NCBI GenBank assembly: GCA_946188175.1
Contig: CAMHUJ010000043.1
Coordinates: 1-9,238, forward strand
Direction of reading: 5' to 3'
DNA from: an uncultured Ruminococcus sp.
GTDB taxonomy: Bacteria > Bacillota > Clostridia > Oscillospirales > Ruminococcaceae
DNA: 9,238 nt
The notes under the pieces were generated by a model. The model ran no database searches and had not been told where the DNA came from. It worked only from the letters and a program-made list of their open reading frames with translations. Below are positions 1 to 5,542 of this stretch, one piece after another. Position 1 is the stretch's first letter. Each line of letters opens with the position of its first letter. The translations under genes were made by a program, and so were the position numbers.

Positions 1-124
1 GCACCGCATCGGTCTGTGCAATCAGCATCGAGCAGCTCTTCCGAACCGCAGCCGCGGAAATGCCGGACAGCAGCACAATCACGCAGAGCATGCCTGCCGC
101 GATCCGAACACGCAGATTTTTCAT
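1..124 (-). CDS. DUF4363-type small membrane/secreted protein, N-terminal part (runs off left edge)
   Basis: Only the first 41 codons are in the window. The visible protein starts MKNLRVRIAAGMLC and has one hydrophobic segment at about residues 8-26, which could be an uncleaved anchor or a signal sequence. The start at 124 is well supported: AAGGAGGA (131-138) lies six bases upstream on the minus strand, and the ATG overlaps the TGA of the upstream gene as ATGA (121-124), so the two are probably translated together. A short one-helix protein directly after a DUF421 gene is the usual place of DUF4363 proteins in Clostridia, and the call rests mostly on that context. Its biochemical function is unknown; association with spores is inferred from neighbours. 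The rest of the protein is not visible. Confidence 0.6.
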   Translation of the reverse strand, partial: MKNLRVRIAAGMLCVIVLLSGISAAAVRKSCSMLIAQTDAV

Positions 125-798
125 GCAGAATCCTCCTTCCGGATGAGCGTACAGATGCCGCTGCGGTCTGCTGTCAGCAGAAAGACCTGCTCCGGCGTCA
201 GATGCTTCCGTTTCAGCTCATGCAGCAAAGTCAGCTCGGAGCTGCCGAGCGCTTTGAGCCCTTCCTCACTGATGCTGCCGTCGGCGATGAGCACCTCCGG
301 CGGATCGCTCTGCGCCGGATGCAGATGCAGATCGTCGGGCGTGAGCGGCTGTGCATTCGCCTTCTGGCAGACAGAGACCGTACCGTTTGTTTCGACGACG
401 GCAAGCTGCACATCGCGCAGATCAAAGACGCCGTTGCTGCGCAGTGCGGTCATGAGATCATCGAGCGTGAAGCGCAGCTCGGTCATCATGCGCTGGTCGA
501 TTTTTCCGCCGCGGATGATGACCTGCGGACCGCCCGCGAGCAGATGCCGGATGCGTCTGCTTTTGAGTCCGAGCCATGCGTGCAGCACCTCAAAGCAGAT
601 GAGCAGCAGCATCGGCGTGATACCCATGAGCAGCGGCAGGTTCTGATCCTCAAGCGGCAGCGTCGCAATATTGGAAATCAGAATCGTAATGACCAGCTCG
701 GCAGGCTGCAATTCGCCGATCTGGCGCTTGCCCATGAGCCGCACGCCGAATACGACAATCGGATATAATATCAATACACGCAAAAAACTGACAAACAT
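121..798 (-). CDS. DUF421 / YetF-like membrane protein
   Basis: A 225-residue protein with three N-terminal hydrophobic segments (about residues 4-20, 33-48 and 57-77) followed by a soluble domain. Family motifs are clear: RLMGKRQIGELQPAELVITI after the first helix, then GGPQVIIRGGKI, LRSNGVFDLRDVQLAVVETNG and SV. This is the DUF421 family (Bacillus YetF, YrbG and others), full length. Molecular function is not established; several members are linked to spores or stress, and here gpr lies just upstream and a DUF4363-type gene overlaps its end by ATGA. The start MFVSFLRVLILY fits the family, and no alternative in-frame start exists before a stop at 859-861. Unusually, that ATG has no Shine-Dalgarno sequence: an AT-rich stretch and the base of a long hairpin lie directly in front of it. 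Confidence 0.85.
   Translation of the reverse strand: MFVSFLRVLILYPIVVFGVRLMGKRQIGELQPAELVITILISNIATLPLEDQNLPLLMGITPMLLLICFEVLHAWLGLKSRRIRHLLAGGPQVIIRGGKIDQRMMTELRFTLDDLMTALRSNGVFDLRDVQLAVVETNGTVSVCQKANAQPLTPDDLHLHPAQSDPPEVLIADGSISEEGLKALGSSELTLLHELKRKHLTPEQVFLLTADRSGICTLIRKEDSA
131..138 (-). promoter_or_regulatory. Ribosome binding site of the DUF4363-type gene
   Basis: AAGGAGGA on the minus strand, six bases before the ATG at 124 and inside the end of the DUF421 gene. It fixes the start of the partial gene and supports coupled translation. Confidence 0.75.
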
Positions 799-808
799 AT
801 AATAAAAC

Positions 809-892
809 GGAGAAAGCAGGAAGGAGGAGGGAGAAAGTATCTCTCCGTGCTCCTGTATTCATCCCTGCTCCTTCCTCCCTTCTCCTTTCTCC
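809..892 (-). terminator. Long imperfect purine/pyrimidine hairpin between gpr and the DUF421 gene, possible terminator or attenuator
   Basis: On the minus strand the base of the stem is a perfect 8-bp match (GGAGAAAG at 892-885 with CTTTCTCC at 816-809). It continues inward with roughly 12 more pairs interrupted by small bulges, one arm nearly all purine and the other nearly all pyrimidine. GTTTTATTAT follows the stem. That is compatible with an intrinsic terminator or attenuator after gpr, although the U-tract is short and the loop large (about 30 bases). The DUF421 start codon lies only 10 bases past the stem. Pairing was worked out by eye without energies. Confidence 0.4.
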
Positions 893-898
893 ATACGG

Positions 899-1747
899 TC
901 ACAGTGCTTCGGCGTCCTCATAGGAAAGCTGCGGATGCAGGGCGAGGTTGATGCCGAGGGCGAGCAGCCGCGCCGCATGATGCAGCAGCCGGTCGATATC
1001 GCGCGGCGTGACCATGAGATTCGGCAGCGCCTGCGGCGGTTCCGCACCTGCCTGCCGCACGACCGTATGCAGATCAACGACGGTCGGGATGCCGACAGCG
1101 ATTACCGGTACGCCGAGCGTCTTTGCACTGAGTTCTGCACGGCTGTTCTTCACGCCGCTCCCGGGGGAGATGCCTGCGTCCGAAATCTGGACGGTTGACC
1201 CGAGCCGGTGCAGATCGGAGCAGGCAAGCGCATCCACGGCGATGATGCACTGCGGTCTGATGCGGTCACGGAGCGCGGCGATCAGCTCCGCGGTCTCGAT
1301 GCCGGTCTGTCCGAGGACGCCGTTTGCAAGGACGCTGACCGGACGCAGTGTACGCAGAAAATCCGTATCCGGATCGTTTTCGGCAAGCTCCTTCCGCAGA
1401 TGCCGCGTTGCAAGGATGCGTCCCGCCGTCAGCGGACCGAGTGCATCCGGCGTAATGTCGGCATTGCCGAGCCCCGCAATCAGCGCGGCGCCTTCGGGAA
1501 TGAAGCGGCGCAGCTCCTCTGCAAGCTCTGTGACCTGCTGCTTCATCTGCGGCGATGCATGATGCAGATGCATTGCTTCGAGCGTCAGATAGCGTCCCTT
1601 CGGTCTGCCGATAGCGGCGCCGTGTTCATCGGAATCAATTTCGATTTCCGTGATGCGGAATGCTGTTCCGCGGCGGCGCAGCAGAATGCCCTCCCGAGAG
1701 GGAGAGCCGGCGGCACGCTCGAGTGCTAAATCGGTTCTGACCTGCAT
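899..1747 (-). CDS. gpr: GPR endopeptidase (spore germination protease)
   Basis: Gpr is made as a zymogen in the developing spore and at germination starts degradation of the small acid-soluble proteins that coat spore DNA, releasing amino acids. Visible family motifs: VRTDLALE at residues 3-10 (the segment near the propeptide cleavage site), GRPKGRYLTLE (47-57), GLGNADITPDALGP (92-105), GVLGQTGIET (143-152), VDAL (171-174), GISPGSGVKNSR (192-203) and VPVIAVGIPTVVD (213-225). Asp101 in TPDALGP and Asp172 in VDAL fall in the motifs carrying the two conserved aspartates of this atypical aspartic protease. I place the start at the ATG at 1747, because GAGGTGGG lies at a normal distance before it and a possible GTG at 1756 sits inside that site. 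At 282 residues it is shorter than Bacillus Gpr (about 370) but has the expected ends, so the difference is internal. The usual Pro-Gly before VLG is Asn-Gly here. Confidence 0.93.
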   Translation of the reverse strand: MQVRTDLALERAAGSPSREGILLRRRGTAFRITEIEIDSDEHGAAIGRPKGRYLTLEAMHLHHASPQMKQQVTELAEELRRFIPEGAALIAGLGNADITPDALGPLTAGRILATRHLRKELAENDPDTDFLRTLRPVSVLANGVLGQTGIETAELIAALRDRIRPQCIIAVDALACSDLHRLGSTVQISDAGISPGSGVKNSRAELSAKTLGVPVIAVGIPTVVDLHTVVRQAGAEPPQALPNLMVTPRDIDRLLHHAARLLALGINLALHPQLSYEDAEAL

Positions 1748-1752
1748 GATTC

Positions 1753-1760
1753 CCACCTCA
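1753..1760 (-). promoter_or_regulatory. Ribosome binding site of gpr
   Basis: GAGGTGGG-type site on the minus strand, five bases or more before the ATG at 1747. It argues against a GTG start at 1756, which overlaps the site itself. Confidence 0.7.
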
Positions 1761-1765
1761 TTCTA

Positions 1766-1794
1766 TTGACAATCAGCTTTTCTTCTGTTATAAT
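1766..1794 (+). promoter_or_regulatory. Perfect-consensus sigma-A promoter of the dockerin LRR operon
   Basis: TTGACA at 1766-1771, a 17-base spacer and TATAAT at 1789-1794: every position matches the consensus. Transcription should start near 1801, giving a leader of about 45 bases with a small GCGC hairpin (1808-1811 with 1819-1822). The promoter lies in the 98-base gap divergent from gpr and a few bases from the gpr ribosome binding site. Confidence 0.88.
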
Positions 1795-1845
1795 GATGTA
1801 CAATACGGCGCGGATTATGCGCGACTGCGAAAGGAGCTTTTGACG

Positions 1846-3456
1846 ATGAAGAAAATGATCAACCTGATGTGTGCAGCCTGCCTGGCGTTTATCGGTACGG
1901 CTGCGGCAATGCCGGCAGAATTTGCAGTATACGCTGAAGATACTGCTCCTGCAAGTGACACGCTGAAAGGCGGTCAGAAATGGACGCTCGACGATGAGGG
2001 TACGCTGACGATTTCCGGCACCGGCGAAATGACAGAAAGCAGTGCAAGCGACTGCCCGTGGTATACGCAGAGAGAAGAGGTCAAAAAGGTCGTCGTGGAA
2101 AAGGGCATTACGGTCATCAGCGGCAGTGCATTCAGCGGCATGGCGAATCTGAGTTCGGTTTCTCTGCCGGAGGGTCTGGAAACGATAAAATACGGTGCGT
2201 TTGAAAACGATGGAAAGCTGACGGAGATCACCATTCCGGAATCCGTCAAAAGCATCGGAGAAAGTGTATTCAATTTCTGCGATGCGCTGAAAACACTTTC
2301 CCTCTCAAAGAATGTCACCGCGTTCGGCAGAGGCGCAGTCGGTTACTGCCGGAAACTGGAAAAAGTGACCGTTGATGCGGATAACCCGAATTACTGTGCC
2401 GTGGACGGCGTCCTGTTCACGAAGGATAAGAGCGAGCTGATCAAATATCCGGCGGCGAAGACGGATACTTCGTATGTGATTCCGGACGGGGTCAAGACAA
2501 TCGGTTATGTTGCATTCCGGGATGCCGGAAATCTTGCCGAGATCACGTTTCCGGAGAGCGTTGAAGTGTTTGATTCCTTTGCCATGAACGGTACAGCATG
2601 GCTCAAGAACCAGCAGGAGAAAAATCCGTTTGTTATTGTCAACGGGATTCTGGTCAATGCCGAAAAGTGCACAGGCGATGTGACGGTTCCTGCAAATGTG
2701 AAAACAATCGGCGACAGAGCGTTCTACGGCTCAAACGCTACCAGTGTGGTGCTGCCGGAAACGGTCACCGAGCTGCTGAAAAATGCACTGCATGCAAGCA
2801 ATACGGTCAAGTCTATCACGGTGATGAATCCGGACTGCAAATACCCGAGCTACACTTCCTTCCCGAAGGATGCGGTGCTCCGCGGTCTGAGCGGCTCTAC
2901 GACGGAGAAATTTGCAGAAAAAATGAAGATTACGTTTGAGGCTGTCGGTTCTGCGCCGGTGCAGACAAGCTCCGAGACGACCGCAGCGACCACCACAACA
3001 ACGGCAGCAACTTCCGCGCAGACCACAACTGTCACGACGACCACAACGACAGCGGAAACGACCACGGCAACGACTTCCCCCAGGACCACAACCGCCGCAA
3101 CGACGACAACCACGGCAACAACTTCCCCCAAGGCGACAACAACCGTGTCCTCTGCAACAGAAACGACCGTCACGACCACGGTCACACAGAATCCGGAGAA
3201 GACGGCGCTCCTCGGCGATTTTGACGGCGACGGCGAGATCAGCATTGAGGATGCGCAGAAGGTACTCAATGCCTATGCGGAAGCGGTCGCGGGCAATGAT
3301 CCGAAGCTGACCGATACACAGAAGGCGGCTGCGGATGTCAACAATGACGGCGAGGTCGATGTCACCGACGCACAGTTCATTCTGATGTACTACGTTGAGA
3401 ATTCCGTTTCCGGCAACCCGACCGCATGGGAGCAGATCATCGGGAAAAAGAACTGA
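1846..3456 (+). CDS. Secreted BspA-like leucine-rich repeat protein with Thr-rich linker and C-terminal type I dockerin
   Basis: A 536-residue exported protein. Residues 1-30 are a signal peptide (MKKMINLM, hydrophobic core, likely cleavage after VYA). Residues about 45-65 carry a WTLDDEGTLTISGTGEM motif common at the front of clostridial BspA-like proteins. Residues about 70-360 are LRR_5-type repeats of the form ITIPESVKSIGESVF, including a YCAVDGVLFTKDKSELIKYP insert. Residues 369-448 are almost all Thr, Ala and Ser. Residues 457-536 are a dockerin with two calcium loops, DFDGDGEISIED and DVNNDGEVDVTD. Dockerins bind cohesins on scaffoldins; LRR_5 proteins usually bind ligands or surfaces, so this is probably a non-catalytic component of an extracellular complex, which is inference. 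AAGGAG (1831-1836) nine bases before the ATG sets this start over a TTG at 1840. The next gene follows after 32 bases with no terminator. Confidence 0.9.
   Translation: MKKMINLMCAACLAFIGTAAAMPAEFAVYAEDTAPASDTLKGGQKWTLDDEGTLTISGTGEMTESSASDCPWYTQREEVKKVVVEKGITVISGSAFSGMANLSSVSLPEGLETIKYGAFENDGKLTEITIPESVKSIGESVFNFCDALKTLSLSKNVTAFGRGAVGYCRKLEKVTVDADNPNYCAVDGVLFTKDKSELIKYPAAKTDTSYVIPDGVKTIGYVAFRDAGNLAEITFPESVEVFDSFAMNGTAWLKNQQEKNPFVIVNGILVNAEKCTGDVTVPANVKTIGDRAFYGSNATSVVLPETVTELLKNALHASNTVKSITVMNPDCKYPSYTSFPKDAVLRGLSGSTTEKFAEKMKITFEAVGSAPVQTSSETTAATTTTTAATSAQTTTVTTTTTTAETTTATTSPRTTTAATTTTTATTSPKATTTVSSATETTVTTTVTQNPEKTALLGDFDGDGEISIEDAQKVLNAYAEAVAGNDPKLTDTQKAAADVNNDGEVDVTDAQFILMYYVENSVSGNPTAWEQIIGKKN
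2950..3189 (+). repeat. Low-complexity Thr/Ala/Ser linker coding region with a 48-base tandem unit
   Basis: About 80 codons, mostly ACC, ACA and ACG with some GCA and TCC. Two adjacent 48-base units (3064-3111 and 3112-3159) begin almost identically (ACGGCAAC, then ACTTCCCCCA), giving TATTSP twice at a 16-residue interval, so part of the linker grew by tandem duplication. Such linkers separate modules in extracellular glycan-active proteins and may be glycosylated. The antisense Val-rich frame over this stretch is a by-product of the repeat. Confidence 0.8.
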
Positions 3457-3488
3457 TGGACTCCATTTGACAAAAGGAGAATCAGGCT

Positions 3489-4478
3489 ATGAAAAAGCTG
3501 ACGACTATTCTTTGTGCAGCCTGCCTTGCCGTGACCGGCGCGCTGACCGCAATGCCTGCGCCGCTGACGGCTTCCGCGGCAGCGATGCCGTATCCGACGA
3601 AGGGCAAAGCGGGCGAAAACATCACATGGCAGTATGATGTCGGAACGCATACGCTGACTTATTCCGGCAGCGGAGATATGTACGACCGCGTCTATCTGAT
3701 TAAAGGTGAGGATTTTTATGAAATGACCGACAGCGCCGTTGACAATTTTTCACCGAAAAAGATCGTGATCGAAGACGGTATCACCAGCATCGGCGGCTGG
3801 TTTATCAGCATGTCCGGCTACCGGTCGTCTATTCCGGAAGAATTTGTGATTCCGGAGAGTGTAACAAAAATCTGCTCGGATGCATTTTATAAGTCCGGGA
3901 TCAGCAGCTTTACCGTTCCGGAATCCGTCAAGGTGATTGAGAGCAAGGCTTTCCGCGACTGCCCGAACCTGCGGAGCGTCACGATCCTGAATCCGGAATG
4001 CGAGATCGCGCAGACGAGTGATGTATTCAGCAACGAATTCATGGAAAGGAAACAAGACGGCAGCTATGAATATTACGGTGTGATTTTCGGTGCGAAGGGC
4101 TCGACTGCCGAGGCATATGCGGAAAAGTTTAACCGGCAGTTTGCCGTAACCGGCACCGAAGTCGAGCTCAATCCGCTGAAACCGACCGAGCGCGGCGACT
4201 TCGACGGCGACGATAAGATCAGCATTGAGGATGCGCAGAATGTGCTGCTTGCCTATACCGAGATGCTCGCGGGCAATGACCCGAAGCTGAACGCGCTGCA
4301 AAAGAATACCTGCGATGCGGACCGTGACGGCGATGTTGATGTCACCGATGCGCAGTACATCCTGATCTACTATACAGAGTGCACGCTGCTGAATCCTGAT
4401 ATGCCGCCGACAGAGTATGTCTCGTGGGAATCCGACTGGGAGAAAATCCTCAGCGGCAAGTCGTTGCAGGACGATTAA
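3489..4478 (+). CDS. Secreted short LRR protein with C-terminal type I dockerin
   Basis: A 329-residue paralogue of the preceding gene. Signal peptide about 1-31 (MKKLTTILCAACLAVTGALT, cleavage near TASA). A WQYDVGTHTLTYSGSGDM segment follows, corresponding to WTLDDEGTLTISGTGEM upstream, then only a few LRR_5 repeats (EFVIPESVTKICSDAFYKSG, FTVPESVKVIESKAFRDCP). There is no Thr-rich linker: the LRR domain runs almost directly into the dockerin (236-329). Calcium loops are DFDGDDKISIED, with Asp in place of the usual Gly at loop position 6, and DADRDGDVDVTD. The tail is longer than in its paralogues and ends in SWESDWEKIL. AAAGGAG (3473-3479) nine bases upstream supports the ATG, and the 32-base gap makes it the second gene of the operon. 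I see no convincing terminator after it; a weak GCGG/CCGC hairpin at 4512-4524 lacks a T-run. Confidence 0.88.
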   Translation: MKKLTTILCAACLAVTGALTAMPAPLTASAAAMPYPTKGKAGENITWQYDVGTHTLTYSGSGDMYDRVYLIKGEDFYEMTDSAVDNFSPKKIVIEDGITSIGGWFISMSGYRSSIPEEFVIPESVTKICSDAFYKSGISSFTVPESVKVIESKAFRDCPNLRSVTILNPECEIAQTSDVFSNEFMERKQDGSYEYYGVIFGAKGSTAEAYAEKFNRQFAVTGTEVELNPLKPTERGDFDGDDKISIEDAQNVLLAYTEMLAGNDPKLNALQKNTCDADRDGDVDVTDAQYILIYYTECTLLNPDMPPTEYVSWESDWEKILSGKSLQDD

Positions 4479-4545
4479 CGCCCGAAACTGTGCAGGGTGC
4501 TGAAAAAATCCGCGGGAGAACCGCAAAATTCCGCATATTGCCATA

Positions 4546-4574
4546 TTGCAATTTGTCTGCGAAACTGGTATAAT
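4546..4574 (+). promoter_or_regulatory. Promoter of rpsT with extended -10
   Basis: TTGCAA at 4546-4551, a 17-base spacer and TATAAT at 4569-4574 preceded by TGG, making an extended -10 (TGnTATAAT). ATATTGC occurs twice, at 4535-4541 and 4543-4549, the second copy overlapping the -35 hexamer. Start of transcription is expected near 4581. Confidence 0.82.
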
Positions 4575-4580
4575 AATACT

Positions 4581-4729
4581 TGGTTTGGCAGCATGTAACA
4601 AGTATGCGGTCCCCACCCGCAGCAGGCAGGATGATCCCGCCATAATCATTCTGTTATTACTGTATGCCGTCTTTCCGAAATGATTTTGAAAATCTGCATT
4701 TCGGCAGAAAAGAAAAGGAGTACCAAGTT
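4581..4729 (+). promoter_or_regulatory. Structured 5' leader of rpsT
   Basis: About 149 untranslated bases between the predicted transcription start and the S20 start codon. The clearest structure is CCGAAATG (4675-4682) pairing perfectly with CATTTCGG (4697-4704), capped by ATTT/AAAT inside (4683-4686 with 4690-4693) and leaving a CTG bulge. The foot of this hairpin is 10 bases before AAAGGAG (4714-4720). TGCCG (4665-4669) could alternatively pair with CGGCA (4702-4706), an exclusive option. TGCGG/CCGCA (4605-4609 with 4617-4621) forms a further small hairpin. Ribosomal protein leaders often carry autoregulatory sites; that role here is inference. Confidence 0.5.
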
Positions 4730-5002
4730 ATGGCAGCAGCAAAGAACACCGCGCCGAAGAAGCGCCCGACACCTGAAAAGAGAGATAAGACCAGCAAGAT
4801 CCGTGCAGCACGCAACAAGGCTACCAAGTCTGCGCTCAAGACTGCACTCAAGAAGGCATATGTCGGCGGCAAGGACCGCGAGACCGTGATCCGCTATGCG
4901 ATCAAGCGCGTCGATCAGGCATGTGCAAAGGGCATTCTGCACAAGAACAACGCTGCAAGAAAGAAGTCTCAGCTCATGAGACTGCTCAATAAGGCAGTGT
5001 AA
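4730..5002 (+). CDS. rpsT: 30S ribosomal protein S20
   Basis: A 90-residue very basic protein, the normal size for S20, which binds 16S rRNA early in assembly of the 30S subunit. Family features are the helical Lys/Arg-rich N-terminal half (TSKIRAARNKATKSALKTA), then KAIKRVDQA-like YAIKRVDQACAKGILHKNNA and the end ARKKSQLMRLLN. The start is the ATG at 4730, nine bases after AAAGGAG (4714-4720); an in-frame ATG at 4664 would add a non-family extension and lies before the leader hairpin. It has its own promoter, a long leader and a strong terminator, so it is most likely a single-gene unit, with possible readthrough from the upstream operon. Confidence 0.96.
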   Translation: MAAAKNTAPKKRPTPEKRDKTSKIRAARNKATKSALKTALKKAYVGGKDRETVIRYAIKRVDQACAKGILHKNNAARKKSQLMRLLNKAV

Positions 5003-5027
5003 TCTTATCTGATCTTTCAAGGAAACG

Positions 5028-5063
5028 ATCCGCCGTTCTCATTGCGAGAGCGGCGGATTTTTT
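5028..5063 (+). terminator. Rho-independent terminator of rpsT
   Basis: A 13-bp stem (5028-5040 with 5046-5058, one T-G pair), five-base loop ATTGC, and TTTTTT at 5058-5063. It starts 26 bases after the rpsT stop. Confidence 0.93.
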
Positions 5064-5100
5064 CTGCGCGGAATCTGTTTCCGGACTATGGATCAAAAGA

Positions 5101-5131
5101 AAAAACCGGACTTTTTGCAAGTCCGGTTTTT
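5101..5131. terminator. Bidirectional terminator between rpsT and the acyl carrier protein gene
   Basis: A perfect 13-bp stem, AAAAACCGGACTT (5101-5113) with AAGTCCGGTTTTT (5119-5131), loop of five. It has a T-run in both directions. It lies nine bases past the stop of the minus-strand gene and serves as that gene's terminator, with a second stop for rpsT transcripts. Confidence 0.92.
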
Positions 5132-5140
5132 GTGTTCAGA

Positions 5141-5371
5141 TCAGTTGATATAGGATTCGATAAATTCAACAGCATCGCCGACGGTGCTGATCTTATCCAC
5201 TGCATCGTCCGCAACGGCGATATCGAATTCCTCGGAGATCGTTCGCATCAGCAGTGCAATGTCGAGCGAATCCGCCTGAAGATCATCAACGAAGTCTGCT
5301 TCCATTGTGATCTCATCTTCATCCACGTCAAGCTGATCGAGGATGATTTCCTTGAGCTTCTCAAATACCAT
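5141..5371 (-). CDS. acpP: Acyl carrier protein (atypical helix II)
   Basis: A 76-residue acidic protein of normal ACP length. The phosphopantetheine attachment motif is DSLD with Ser35, in DDLQADSLD. ACP carries acyl chains as thioesters between enzymes of fatty acid or related synthesis. The start is the ATG at 5371, eight bases after GAGGAG (5380-5385); an upstream in-frame ATG at 5410 would precede this site. The usual recognition helix after the serine (typically DSLDxVELVMALEEEF) reads DSLDIALLMRTISEEF: the Glu right after the helix start is Leu40, another is Ser46, and Arg43 is added. This weakens the acidic face that partner enzymes normally read. It may therefore be a specialised ACP rather than the main fatty acid ACP; no fab genes are nearby. 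It has its own promoter and terminator. Confidence 0.9.
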   Translation of the reverse strand: MVFEKLKEIILDQLDVDEDEITMEADFVDDLQADSLDIALLMRTISEEFDIAVADDAVDKISTVGDAVEFIESYIN

Positions 5372-5444
5372 GTAATCTGCTCCTCTCTGTATGTGATTTG
5401 AACTGTGCACACATGCAGCTGATTCTGCCGGTCACATCGTATAT

Positions 5445-5473
5445 AGTATATCCGTTTGCAATGAAAACGTCAA
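5445..5473 (-). promoter_or_regulatory. Promoter of the acyl carrier protein gene
   Basis: On the minus strand, TTGACG at 5473-5468, a 17-base spacer and TATACT at 5450-5445. Predicted start near 5438 gives a leader of about 65 bases to the ATG at 5371. No clear terminator separates it from the upstream gene ending at 5543, so readthrough is possible. Confidence 0.8.
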
Positions 5474-5542
5474 TATCTTTTCCGGAAAATCATCGTAAAA
5501 CTTACAGGATAAAAGCGGCATTGTTTTTGACAGTTTGCACAA

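Noticed and set aside
16..768. 250-codon plus-strand frame opposite DUF421
   Set aside because: Antisense shadow in GC-rich sequence: no family resemblance, no ribosome binding site, while the opposite strand encodes a clear DUF421 protein.
1785..1830. Sigma-G-like promoter for gpr (CATTATA and GCATA on the minus strand)
   Set aside because: Both parts resemble the consensus but are 20 bases apart, while sigma-G sites use 17-18; too weak to annotate.
3064..3159. CRISPR-like direct repeats
   Set aside because: Two contiguous in-frame 48-base units within a protein linker, no spacers.
2850..3269. Val-rich minus-strand frame over the Thr-rich linker
   Set aside because: Created by the complement of Thr codons; no start signals.
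3750..4649. 299-codon minus-strand frame opposite the second dockerin gene
   Set aside because: Mirror of the dockerin reading frame; no recognisable domain and it runs through the rpsT promoter.
4664..4730. N-terminal extension of S20 from an ATG at 4664
   Set aside because: It would read through the leader hairpin and the ribosome binding site, and the extra residues do not match S20.
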